This document shows positions 33,751 through 43,101 of a stretch of DNA of 45,991 bases, one piece after another. The stretch lies in the NCBI GenBank assembly GCA_035463115.1, contig DATHTO010000112.1, positions 1 to 45,991 on the forward strand. The letters are read 5' to 3'. The notes beneath the pieces were generated by a model, which was given only the letters and a program-made list of their open reading frames with translations, searched no databases and had not been told where the DNA came from. Made by a program: the position numbers and the translations under genes. Source of the DNA: BPGL01 sp035463115. GTDB lineage: Bacteria; Actinomycetota; UBA4738; HRBIN12. Each line of letters starts with the position of its first letter. The first letter of the stretch is position 1.

Positions 33751-35886
33751 ATGCCCGCGTTGCCGGAGTTCGGCGACGTCCGCGACGCCGTCATCGAGCG
33801 TCTCCCGGGGATCGTCTACGTCGATGCGGCCGATGACCTCGCGCTGAACCTCTACACGAGCCCGCAGGTCACCGAGATCCTCGGCATCACGCCCGAGCAG
33901 TGGTCCGAGGACCACACCTGGGAGTCGATGCTCCATCCCGACGACCGTGACCGGGTGCTCGCCGAGAACGAGCGCGCGCTCGCGCGCGGCGAGGACTTCG
34001 TCAGCGAATATCGGCTCGTCCGACCCGACGGTCGACCCGTGTGGATCCGCGACCACGCCGTCCTCGTCCGCGACGAGGCCGGCGGCCGGCGGTGCTGGCA
34101 GGGCGTGATGTTCGACATCACGGACCTGAAGGACACGGAGGACCAGCTCCACGAGGCCGAGAATCGCTATCGCGCCCTCGTCGAGGACCTTCCGGCGATC
34201 GTGTACGTCGACCGTGCCGACGAGTCGATGGTGACGACCTTCGTCAGCCCGCAGATCGAGTCGATCCTCGGCGTGTCGCCACAGCGGTACGTGGACGACC
34301 CCGACCTCTGGGCCCGGATGCTGCATCCGGACGACCGCGAGGCGGCGATCGAGACGTACACGCGGGGCCGCGAGGCCGGCGAGCCGTTCGCGTACGAGTA
34401 CCGTCTGCTCGCGGAGGACGGCCGGATCGTGTGGTTCCGGGACAGCGCCGTCGTGATCCCCGGCGCCGACGGAGGACCGGGCGTGATCCAGGGCGTGATG
34501 CTCGACATCACCGAACGCAAGGAGGCCGAGGAACAGGTCGCGTTCCTCGCCTACCACGACAGCCTCACGGCGCTGCCGAACAAGGCGATGTTCGACGAGC
34601 TCCTCGAGCTCTCGTTGGCGAGGGCCCGACGTCACGATCTCGGGGTGGCGGTGCTCTACGTCGACGTCGACAACTTCAAGCTCGTGAACGACTCGCTCGG
34701 GCACGAGGCCGGCGACGCGTTGATCGTCCAGCTCGCGGAGCGCCTGAAGGAGGCGACGCGTGAGACCGACCTCGTCGCTCGCCAAGGTGGCGACGAGTTC
34801 CTGTTGCTGCTCGCCGACATGGAGCGGACGTCGCCGGTCGCCGACGGCGACGGCGCGCTGATCGTCGCGGAATCGGTCGCGAACCGGGTGCAGCAAGCCC
34901 TGGTCGAGCCGTTCGACGTCGACGGCACCGAGCTCTACGTCACGGCGTCGATCGGCATCAGCGTCTTCCCGATCGACGCGCAGGACGGCCAGACGATGAT
35001 GAAGAACGCCGACACGGCGATGTTCCGCTCGAAGAAGGCCGGCCCCGGCGGCTACGTGATGCACGAAGCCGACGACGCCGACGCGCTCACGAAGCTGTCG
35101 CTGTCGACGCGGTTGCGCAAGGCGGTCGAGCAGAAGGCGTGGATGCTCCACTACCAGCCGCTGGTCGACCTCCGCACGGGCTCGATGTTCGGCGTCGAGG
35201 CGCTGATCCGCTGGCCGGAGCCGAACGGCGGCCTGGTTCCGCCCGGTGAGTTCATCCCGCTCGCCGAGGAGATGGGGCTGATCGAGGCGATCGGCGACTG
35301 GGTCGTCGAGGAGATCGCCCGTCAGGACGAAGCGTGGCGGAACGAAGGCCTCGAGCTCGAGATCGGGTTCAATCTCTCACCGCGGCAGCTCTGGCAGGAC
35401 GATCTGGTGGACCGGATCGTGTCGACCGTCACCAGCAGCGGTATGGACGCGCGCAACCTCACCGTCGAGATCACCGAATCGACCGCGATGACGGATCCGG
35501 AACGCACGCTCGCGATCTTGAACGCCCTGCACGAGCGCGGCGTGCGGCTCGCGATCGACGACTTCGGAACCGGCTACTCCTCGCTCGCACGCTTGCGGCA
35601 CATGCCCGTCGACGTCCTGAAGATCGACCGGATGTTCGTCCGCGAGGTCCACAGCGATCCGCAGAGCGCCAGCATGGTCTCGGCGATCATCGCGCTCGCG
35701 TCGAACCTCGGCATGGACGCGCTCGCCGAAGGGATCGAGACGGAGGACGAGTGGCGGTTCCTCGCCGAACGCGGATGCCCGTTCGGTCAGGGCTACTACT
35801 TCTCCCGGCCCGTGCCCGCCGGCGAGGTGTTGACGATGCACCGACGCGCGGCGATGCAGCTCGTGCACGGCGGCCTCTCGGGCTGA
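33751..35886 (+). CDS. PAS-PAS-GGDEF-EAL protein, c-di-GMP cyclase/phosphodiesterase
   Basis: The ATG at 33751 is chosen because GGGGGAGGAG lies 6 nt upstream; ATGs at 33694 and 33733 lack this. The protein has 711 residues. Two PAS domains (about 10-125 and 140-255) each end in a PAC-like FDITDLKD/LDITERKE segment. The GGDEF domain (about 262-440) has an intact motif at 346-350 and an inhibitory site RETD at 337-340. The EAL domain (about 455-700) has EAL at 483-485, DDFGTGYSS, LKIDR, AEGIET and FGQGYYFSRP, so all phosphodiesterase metal ligands are present. Both activities are possible, tuned by the PAS sensors. No membrane segment is seen. The 211 bp upstream contain no recognisable riboswitch. 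Confidence 0.94.
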   Translation: MPALPEFGDVRDAVIERLPGIVYVDAADDLALNLYTSPQVTEILGITPEQWSEDHTWESMLHPDDRDRVLAENERALARGEDFVSEYRLVRPDGRPVWIRDHAVLVRDEAGGRRCWQGVMFDITDLKDTEDQLHEAENRYRALVEDLPAIVYVDRADESMVTTFVSPQIESILGVSPQRYVDDPDLWARMLHPDDREAAIETYTRGREAGEPFAYEYRLLAEDGRIVWFRDSAVVIPGADGGPGVIQGVMLDITERKEAEEQVAFLAYHDSLTALPNKAMFDELLELSLARARRHDLGVAVLYVDVDNFKLVNDSLGHEAGDALIVQLAERLKEATRETDLVARQGGDEFLLLLADMERTSPVADGDGALIVAESVANRVQQALVEPFDVDGTELYVTASIGISVFPIDAQDGQTMMKNADTAMFRSKKAGPGGYVMHEADDADALTKLSLSTRLRKAVEQKAWMLHYQPLVDLRTGSMFGVEALIRWPEPNGGLVPPGEFIPLAEEMGLIEAIGDWVVEEIARQDEAWRNEGLELEIGFNLSPRQLWQDDLVDRIVSTVTSSGMDARNLTVEITESTAMTDPERTLAILNALHERGVRLAIDDFGTGYSSLARLRHMPVDVLKIDRMFVREVHSDPQSASMVSAIIALASNLGMDALAEGIETEDEWRFLAERGCPFGQGYYFSRPVPAGEVLTMHRRAAMQLVHGGLSG

Positions 35887-35902
35887 TCGATCCGCCGGCA
35901 CG

Positions 35903-35921
35903 CGCCCGTTCCGATCGGGCG
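35903..35921. terminator. Hairpin between convergent GGDEF-EAL and helicase genes
   Basis: CGCCCG and CGGGCG arms (6 bp) around a 7-nt loop lie in the 41-bp gap between two convergent stops. Position fits a bidirectional terminator, but there is no T-run on either side. Confidence 0.4.
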
Positions 35922-35927
35922 GTGACC

Positions 35928-37148
<1,221 letters not shown>

Positions 37149-37150
37149 CC

Positions 37151-37163
37151 AGCCTGCAGGCTA
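37151..37163 (-). promoter_or_regulatory. Candidate promoter and palindrome at the helicase start
   Basis: AGCCTGCAGGCT (37151-37162) is a perfect 12-bp palindrome that overlaps the minus-strand TAGCCT hexamer (37158-37163), 9 nt before the helicase ATG. It could be a -10 with an overlapping operator. Confidence 0.35.
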
Positions 37164-37172
37164 CACGCGTCG

Positions 37173-38234
37173 TTAGAGCTCGAACGCCCCGTCGAACGCG
37201 CCGACGAGGTGCGCGACGATCAGGAGCTGCGCGAGGGCGAGGGCTTCGCTGCGGATCTCGGGCTGCCCGGGCTTGCGGATCACGCCGATCCGGTCGCGCT
37301 GGAGCCGGTCGTCGGGGCGCATCGAGCTCCAGAGCGCTTCCTCGAGCTCGGAGCCGAGATCCGCCGGGCAGTCGCCGTCGATCTCGAGCACGCTCATCGG
37401 GCCGCGACGGTCGGTCCGGGTCGACCACCGGACGGGCTCGACGCCACGGGCACGGAACCGCCCGAGGACTTCTCGGAGCGCCGGATACGGAAGCGTCGGA
37501 CGGACGGTCACCATCGCCGACAGCCGCGCGTCGCGGTCGCCGTCCGCGCGGCTGCCGCGACGACCGGCGCGGCCGCGACGGTCGGCCCCGCCGCGACGGA
37601 AGAACCGCACGATCACGTCGGCGACGTCGCGCTGTGGTCGGACGTGTCGGTCGGCGTCGCGCTCGCGTCGCTCGAGCTCGGCGACGACGTCCCGCGGCGA
37701 GTATCCGCGCTCGAAGACATCGCGCTCGAGCTTCCACCGGCGCCGGAGTTCCTCGTCGGGATCGAGGAACACGGCGACGTCGATCGCGTCACGGACGGCG
37801 CGGTCGGCGAGCGGCAGGAGCCCCTCCACGATCACGATCTCGCTGGGCTCGATCGTCTCGTCGGGGCCGAACCCGCCGGTGAGGTGGTCGTACGTCGGCT
37901 TCGTCACCGGATCGCCGGCAGCGAGCCGGTGAAGGTGCTCGGCCATCACGTCGATGCGGTTGGCCTCCGGGGCGAGCGGCGTCACGCCGATCGCCGTCCG
38001 TGTCGCGCGGTCGTACCGGTGGTAGTCGTCGGTACACACGCGGCCCACCCGTTCGACGCCGAGCACGTACTCGAGCCCGCGGGACAGCGTGCTCTTGCCC
38101 GAAGCGCTGTCGCCCGCGAGTCCGAGGAGCACCGGGCGGAGCCCCGTCGAGACCGACGACGCGACGCGCCCGCCCGCGCCGGGCCTCGGCGGGGACGAGG
38201 CGTGGGACGGCGGAGCGATCGTCGGGTCGTCCAT
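37173..38234 (-). CDS. prk: Phosphoribulokinase-like kinase
   Basis: The protein has 353 residues. Walker A is GDSASGKST (41-49). CTDDYHRYDR (67-76), LAPEANRIDVM, TKPTYDHLTG and VEGLLPL (E137) match phosphoribulokinase rather than uridine kinase. WKLERDVFERG holds the paired Arg (R171, R176) expected for ribulose-5-phosphate binding. The C-terminal third, ending ALALAQLLIVAHLV, resembles the extra domain of the plant/cyanobacterial-type enzyme. An Arg/Gly-rich linker (about 210-230) joins the parts. Reaction: ribulose 5-phosphate + ATP to ribulose 1,5-bisphosphate. No RuBisCO gene is in the window, but a transketolase gene diverges from it. A non-Calvin PRK-like kinase remains possible. Confidence 0.84.
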   Translation of the reverse strand: MDDPTIAPPSHASSPPRPGAGGRVASSVSTGLRPVLLGLAGDSASGKSTLSRGLEYVLGVERVGRVCTDDYHRYDRATRTAIGVTPLAPEANRIDVMAEHLHRLAAGDPVTKPTYDHLTGGFGPDETIEPSEIVIVEGLLPLADRAVRDAIDVAVFLDPDEELRRRWKLERDVFERGYSPRDVVAELERRERDADRHVRPQRDVADVIVRFFRRGGADRRGRAGRRGSRADGDRDARLSAMVTVRPTLPYPALREVLGRFRARGVEPVRWSTRTDRRGPMSVLEIDGDCPADLGSELEEALWSSMRPDDRLQRDRIGVIRKPGQPEIRSEALALAQLLIVAHLVGAFDGAFEL

Positions 38235-38245
38235 CGGAGGTTCCG

Positions 38246-38251
38246 ACGCTA
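38246..38251 (-). promoter_or_regulatory. Candidate -10 (TAGCGT) for the phosphoribulokinase-like gene
   Basis: TAGCGT on the minus strand ends 11 nt before the ATG at 38234, predicting a leader of only about 4 nt. Confidence 0.35.
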
Positions 38252-38332
38252 CCGCAGCGTTGCGTCATTCCGATAGCGCGCCGGCGACCGTCGGTCGCGG
38301 CGACGGCGGGGGACGCTGGCACGGGCCGGGAC

Positions 38333-38338
38333 TAGGCT
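38333..38338 (+). promoter_or_regulatory. Candidate -10 (TAGGCT) for the transketolase gene
   Basis: TAGGCT lies about 80 nt upstream of the transketolase GTG, in the divergent region with the kinase gene. No clear -35 is seen. Confidence 0.35.
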
Positions 38339-38419
38339 GGCTCGAGGCGCCGAGCTCCGAGCCGTGGCGACGAGAGCGAGCGCCCGACGGCCTTGCGACG
38401 CACCCGGAGGGACACGATC

Positions 38420-40264
38420 GTGGACGACCGCATCGAGCTCTGGAACGACCTCGCCGCGCAGATCGCGGTCGACAGCATCCGCGCGACGACCGCCGCGAAC
38501 TCCGGGCATCCGACGTCCTCGATGTCGTGCGCGCATCTGCTCGCCGTGCTGTTCGCCGACCACCTGCGCACCGACGTCAAGGACCCGAAGGCGCCGGCGA
38601 ACGACCGGTTCGTGCTGTCGAAGGGCCACGCCGCGCCGGCGCTGTACGCGGCGCTGAAGGCGATCGGCGCGCTCGACGACGACCAGTTGCTCTCGCTGCG
38701 GACGTTCGGCTCCCCCGTCGAGGGGCACCCGGCGCCGCTCGAGGCGATGCCGTCGGTCGACGTCGCGACGGGTTCCCTCGGGCAGGGACTCGCGATCGGC
38801 GTCGGCCTCGCCATCGGGATGCGGATGGACGGGGCGCCCGGAACGGCATGGGTCGTGCTGGGGGATTCCGAGATGGCGGAAGGCTCGGTCTGGGAGGCGA
38901 TGGAGGCCGGGGCGTATCACGGCGTCGCGAACCTGGTCGCGATCGTGGATCTGAACCGGCTCGGCCAGCGGGGCCCGACGATGCACGGCTGGGACGCCGA
39001 CGTGTTCGTCCGTCGGGCCGAGGCGTTCGGCTGGAACTCGACGGCGATCGACGGCCACGACGTCGTCGCGATCGACGCGGCCTACCGCGAGGCACGCACG
39101 AACGGTCGCCCGACGATGATCGTCGCTCGGACCCAGAAGGGCCACGGCGTGTCGTTCCTGTCCGACGAGGAGGGCTGGCACGGCAAGCCCGTGCCGGCCG
39201 ATCGGGAACGCGAGGCGATCGACGAGCTGGGCGGCATCCGTGACCTGCGGATCACGCCGCCGACGCCAGAGGGGTTCACCCCGCCTGAGCCGTCGGAGCC
39301 GCGGGGCGAACCGGCGCCGGCGTACGACGACGCGATCGCCACGCGGAAGGCCTTCGGCGAGTCGCTCGCCTGGCTCGTCGGCGAGCGCGCCGACGTCGTC
39401 GTGCTCGACGGCGAGGTCGGGAACTCGACCCACACCGAGGACGCACGTGCCGTCGCCCCGGAGCGGTTCGTCCAGCTCTACATCGCCGAGCAATGCATGG
39501 CGGGCGTCGCGGTCGGGCTGCAGGCGTACCGGAAGATCCCGTACGCAGCGACCTTCGGAGCCTTCTGGAGCCGCGCCTACGACCAGATCCGGATGGGCGC
39601 GATCAGCCGCGCGGACCTCCGGCTCTGCGGTTCCCACGCCGGCGTCTCGATCGGCGAGGACGGACCGTCGCAGATGGCCGTCGAGGACCTCGCGGCGTTC
39701 CGGGCGATCGACGGAACGACCGTCCTGTACCCGGCCGACGGCAACAGCACCGTCGCCCTGACGACCGCGATGGCCGATCTCGAGGGCATCTCGTACCTCC
39801 GCACGACACGGGAGGCGACGCCGCGGCTGTACGGGCCCGACGAGTCGTTCCCGATCGGTGGATCGAAGCGGTTGGCCGACGGCGACGACGTCACCCTCGT
39901 GGGCGCGGGGGTGACCGTGCACCAGTGCCTCGACGCCCGCGAGCGCCTGGCCGCCGACGGCATCGCCGCCCGCGTGCTCGACTGCTACAGCGTGAAGCCG
40001 ATCGACGCCGCGGCTCTGCGCTCGGCGCTCGACACGACGGGCCAGGTCGTGGTCGTGGAGGACCATCGCGTCGAAGGTGGCCTCGGAGACGCCGTCCTCG
40101 ACGCGCTCGCGTCGACCGGCGCGCTCCACGGCCGTGTCGTGAAGCTCGGCGTCACCGAGATCCCCGGATCGGGCACCGCCGACGAGATGCGTGCGTGGGC
40201 GGGGATCGACGCCGCGGCGATCGAGCGAGCGGCGCGCGACCTGGTCGGCGGAGACACCGGGTAG
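38420..40264 (+). CDS. tkt: Transketolase
   Basis: The GTG at 38420 is preferred because GGAGGG lies about 9 nt upstream; a TTG at 38393 would add nine residues without a ribosome-binding site. The protein has 614 residues, the shorter animal-like transketolase type rather than the 660-residue E. coli type. Thiamine-diphosphate features are the NSGHP segment (H30), SKGHAAPALY (H70), DVATGSLGQGL and the Mg/TPP motif GDSEMAEGS at 148-156 running to IVDLNRLGQ. The pyrimidine-binding half has QLYIAEQCMAGVAVGLQ with the catalytic Glu, and CGSHAGVSIGEDGPSQM. It moves two-carbon ketol units in the pentose-phosphate or Calvin pathway. Placement beside a phosphoribulokinase-like gene suggests ribulose-5-phosphate regeneration (inference). 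Confidence 0.93.
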   Translation: MDDRIELWNDLAAQIAVDSIRATTAANSGHPTSSMSCAHLLAVLFADHLRTDVKDPKAPANDRFVLSKGHAAPALYAALKAIGALDDDQLLSLRTFGSPVEGHPAPLEAMPSVDVATGSLGQGLAIGVGLAIGMRMDGAPGTAWVVLGDSEMAEGSVWEAMEAGAYHGVANLVAIVDLNRLGQRGPTMHGWDADVFVRRAEAFGWNSTAIDGHDVVAIDAAYREARTNGRPTMIVARTQKGHGVSFLSDEEGWHGKPVPADREREAIDELGGIRDLRITPPTPEGFTPPEPSEPRGEPAPAYDDAIATRKAFGESLAWLVGERADVVVLDGEVGNSTHTEDARAVAPERFVQLYIAEQCMAGVAVGLQAYRKIPYAATFGAFWSRAYDQIRMGAISRADLRLCGSHAGVSIGEDGPSQMAVEDLAAFRAIDGTTVLYPADGNSTVALTTAMADLEGISYLRTTREATPRLYGPDESFPIGGSKRLADGDDVTLVGAGVTVHQCLDARERLAADGIAARVLDCYSVKPIDAAALRSALDTTGQVVVVEDHRVEGGLGDAVLDALASTGALHGRVVKLGVTEIPGSGTADEMRAWAGIDAAAIERAARDLVGGDTG

Positions 40265-40273
40265 AGCCGCGGT

Positions 40274-42538
40274 TCAGGCGCTCCGGGCCGCCGCCACGCC
40301 CGGGATCCCGCCGAACGCGTACGCAACGATCTCTTCCGGCGGCACCGGCCTCGAGAAGAGGTAGCCCTGGCCGAGCTCGCATCCCCGGCGCCGGAGGAAC
40401 GCCAGCTCTTCGGGCGTCTCGATGCCCTCGGCGAGGGTCGTCATGCCGAGGCCGCGCGCCAGCTCGAGGAACGCCGACACGATCGACGCGGCCTGGGGAT
40501 CGTCGTGCACGTTGCTCACGAACGAGCGGTCGATCTTGAGCACCTTGACCGGCATCGTCCGCAGGCGTGACAGCGAGGAGTATCCCGTTCCGAAGTCGTC
40601 GATCGCGATCGCGAGGCCGGCGGCGTGCAGCTCGTCGAGGATGACCTGCGCGCGGTCGGGATCCATCATCGCCGACGATTCGGTGACCTCGACCATCACT
40701 CGTGCCGGGTCGACGTCCGCCCCTTCGATCTGCCCCACGATGCGTTGGGCGAGGTCCGGCTGCCAGAACTGCCGCGGCGAGAGGTTGAAGCCGACCTCGA
40801 GATCGATGTCGAGGTCCTTCCACGCCCGGTACTGGAAGACGAGCTCGCGCACGACCCAGTCCCCGATCAGCTCGATCAGACCGAGCTCTTCGGCGAGCGG
40901 GATGAACTCGTTCGGCGGCACCATCGTGCCGTCGGGTTCGATCCACCGGATCAGCGCCTCCACGCCGACCATCCGCCCGGTCTCGAGCTGGATCACGGGT
41001 TGGTAGTGCAGCGTCCATCGCTGGGCGTCGACCGCCTTGCGCAGGCGCGTCACGAACTGCAGCTTCGCCGCGGAATCGAACGCGCCGCGAGCCGACATCA
41101 CGTACCCGGCGCTCCCCGACTTCTTCGCCTCGAACATCGCGGCCTCGGCGTTGCGTTGCAGCGAGGCGGCGTCCTCGGCGTCCTGCGGGAACAAGCTGAT
41201 GCCGATGCTCGCCTGCACGTAGAGCTCGGTGCCGTCGAGGACGAGCGGCGCGTCCAAGGAATCGCGGATCCGCTGCGCGACCGCCTCGGCGCGGATCGCC
41301 GCAGCTTCGCCGGCCTCGCCTCGGTCGAGGTCGGCGAGCAGCATCAGGAAGCGGTCGCCTCCTCGCCGCGCGACGAGATCGGTCTCGCGGGTGGCTTCCC
41401 GGAGACGATCCGCGACCGCCCGCAGGATCCGATCGCCCGCATCGTGGCCGAGCGAATCGTTCACGAGCCGGAAGTCGTCGATGTCGACGCAGAGGACGGC
41501 GACGGCGCCGTCGTGGCGTTCCGCGCGTGAGACCGACAGCCCGAGGAGCTCCTCGAACATGGCTTGGCTCGGCAACCCCGTCAGCTCGTCGTGGTACGCG
41601 CGGAACACGACCTGCTCCTCGGCGCCCTTGCGGTCGGAGATGTCGACCATGACGCCGTGCGAGTACCGGGGGACGCCGCGCTCGTCCCGGACGATCGTCG
41701 CCTCGTCGTGGACCCAGACGATCCGACCGTCCTTCGCCACCATCCGGTACTCCATCTTGAACGGCTCGCCGGTCTCGTTGTGGCGCTCGTTCTCGGCGAG
41801 CGCACGCGTGCGATCGTCCGGATGCAGGATCCGCGGCCACAGGTCGGGGTCCGAACGCCATTCGTGCGGTGTGTAGCCGAGGATGCGCTCCACCTGCGAG
41901 CTGATGTACACGGTCGACGCGCTCTCGTCGACGCCGTCGATGTACGTGATCGCCGGCCCGTTCTCGACCATCGACCGGTAGCGGTCCTCGTGGAGCCGAA
42001 GGTCCTCCTCGCGGCGCAGGCGCTGAAGAGCCGCGTCCATCGCTCCGGCGACCGTCTCGAGCGCGCGACGCTCCTCGGCGGTCCACGCGCGATCGGCGGC
42101 GCGGTCGTCGAACCCGATGAACCCCCACCAATCACCGCTGCACCGCAACGGCACCTGGATCGTCACCTGCGTCCCGTCGTTCGCGAGGATGCGTCCGCCC
42201 GGGATCGAGCCCACCGGTCCCTCGATCGTCCCACCCTGCTGCAGGACGTCGATCCATCCGGCGAAGTCGGGGAAGTAGGGGTGCAGGTGGGTGTCGTCGC
42301 TCCCGAGCCGGGCGGGCACGCCCTCGGCGCGCCACCATGCGACCTTGTCCATCCACAGCCGGCCCTGCGGATCGCGGACGTTCTGGAACACGAACGCGCG
42401 GTCGACGCCAGCGGCTTCGCCGAGGCGTTCCATCGCCTCGGAGAGCCGCTGGTCCCACGCGTCGTCGCCGCGGAGGAGCTCGAGGACCCAGCTCACGGCA
42501 GCGGCGAGGACGCCCCCTGAAGCCTCGGGAGCCCCCAT
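40274..42538 (-). CDS. GAF-PAS-GGDEF(degenerate)-EAL protein, probable c-di-GMP phosphodiesterase
   Basis: The protein has 754 residues. A GAF-like N-terminal domain (about 28-172) includes VDRAFVFQNVRD and WWGFIGFDDR. A PAS domain (about 185-300) ends in MVDISDRKGAEEQ. The GGDEF domain (about 310-485) reads GGDRF at 393-397 (Arg for the key Glu), with RETD at 384-387. The EAL domain (about 500-745) is complete: EAL at 527-529, GFNLSPRQ, VEVTES, DDFGTGYSS, LKIDR, AEGIET and LGQGYLFSRP. It should degrade c-di-GMP but probably cannot make it; the altered GGDEF may still bind GTP as a regulatory site. It resembles the protein at 33751-35886 from the PAS onward, so they are paralogues. It converges with the transketolase gene, 9 bp apart. 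Confidence 0.93.
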   Translation of the reverse strand: MGAPEASGGVLAAAVSWVLELLRGDDAWDQRLSEAMERLGEAAGVDRAFVFQNVRDPQGRLWMDKVAWWRAEGVPARLGSDDTHLHPYFPDFAGWIDVLQQGGTIEGPVGSIPGGRILANDGTQVTIQVPLRCSGDWWGFIGFDDRAADRAWTAEERRALETVAGAMDAALQRLRREEDLRLHEDRYRSMVENGPAITYIDGVDESASTVYISSQVERILGYTPHEWRSDPDLWPRILHPDDRTRALAENERHNETGEPFKMEYRMVAKDGRIVWVHDEATIVRDERGVPRYSHGVMVDISDRKGAEEQVVFRAYHDELTGLPSQAMFEELLGLSVSRAERHDGAVAVLCVDIDDFRLVNDSLGHDAGDRILRAVADRLREATRETDLVARRGGDRFLMLLADLDRGEAGEAAAIRAEAVAQRIRDSLDAPLVLDGTELYVQASIGISLFPQDAEDAASLQRNAEAAMFEAKKSGSAGYVMSARGAFDSAAKLQFVTRLRKAVDAQRWTLHYQPVIQLETGRMVGVEALIRWIEPDGTMVPPNEFIPLAEELGLIELIGDWVVRELVFQYRAWKDLDIDLEVGFNLSPRQFWQPDLAQRIVGQIEGADVDPARVMVEVTESSAMMDPDRAQVILDELHAAGLAIAIDDFGTGYSSLSRLRTMPVKVLKIDRSFVSNVHDDPQAASIVSAFLELARGLGMTTLAEGIETPEELAFLRRRGCELGQGYLFSRPVPPEEIVAYAFGGIPGVAAARSA

Positions 42539-42629
42539 GTCCCCCGAACCATCGGCATCCCCCGCAGCCGCCTGAAGGACCCGCGGGCGGGGGGCGCCGT
42601 CAGGCCGCGTGGCTGCGTCGCCCGGCTGT

Positions 42630-42635
42630 TACCCT
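42630..42635 (+). promoter_or_regulatory. Candidate -10 (TACCCT) for the 90-residue protein
   Basis: TACCCT ends 8 nt before the ATG at 42644; no ribosome-binding site lies between. Confidence 0.35.
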
Positions 42636-42643
42636 GAGCCGCG

Positions 42644-42916
42644 ATGGCCGACTACAAGGAAGTGACGCACGAGCGCCTGTACGTGCGCGTTCCGGGGACC
42701 GACAAGCTGCGACGGACCGCCGCGGCGCGCCTGAAGCACCTGCTCACGAACGGCTGGCGCGAGACGGAACGATCGCAGGAGACGGACTTCATCCGCGTCC
42801 GCCTCGAGCGCACCGGCCACGCGCCGATGCGTGCGCGCCTGCCGAAGGCGGCTCCCGAGGTCCGGATCGAGCGCCGACCACGGCGCGACGGTCAGGGCGG
42901 GCGCGGTCGCCGCTGA
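42644..42916 (+). CDS. Small basic hypothetical protein
   Basis: This 90-residue protein starts MADYKEVTHERLYVRVPGT. Residues 1-60 look like a compact alpha/beta domain (LYVRVPG, RLKHLLTNGWRETE, DFIRVRLERTG), and the last 30 are Arg/Pro-rich, suggesting nucleic-acid or ribosome contact. I do not recognise the family. It stands alone on plus, diverging from the GGDEF-EAL gene by 105 bp, with 185 bp before the KamA gene. Codon use looks normal for the window. Confidence 0.66.
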   Translation: MADYKEVTHERLYVRVPGTDKLRRTAAARLKHLLTNGWRETERSQETDFIRVRLERTGHAPMRARLPKAAPEVRIERRPRRDGQGGRGRR

Positions 42917-43101
42917 CGGACCGCGTTCCGAACCGTCCCGCTCCCGATCCGGGCCACCCTCCGCTCGCTCCTGGCGAACATCCTCCGGTGGAACGGTGGT
43001 TCGACCGGATGCTGTTCGGGTATCCTGGGTTTCTGCCGTGAACCGTTCGCCGCACGGCCGTTTCCGCCGGCGGCGCCCTCGGAGATCCCAGGAGGTGTCG
43101 G

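Noticed and set aside
38393..38419. TTG start for transketolase
   Set aside because: No ribosome-binding site precedes it, while the GTG at 38420 has GGAGGG at good spacing.
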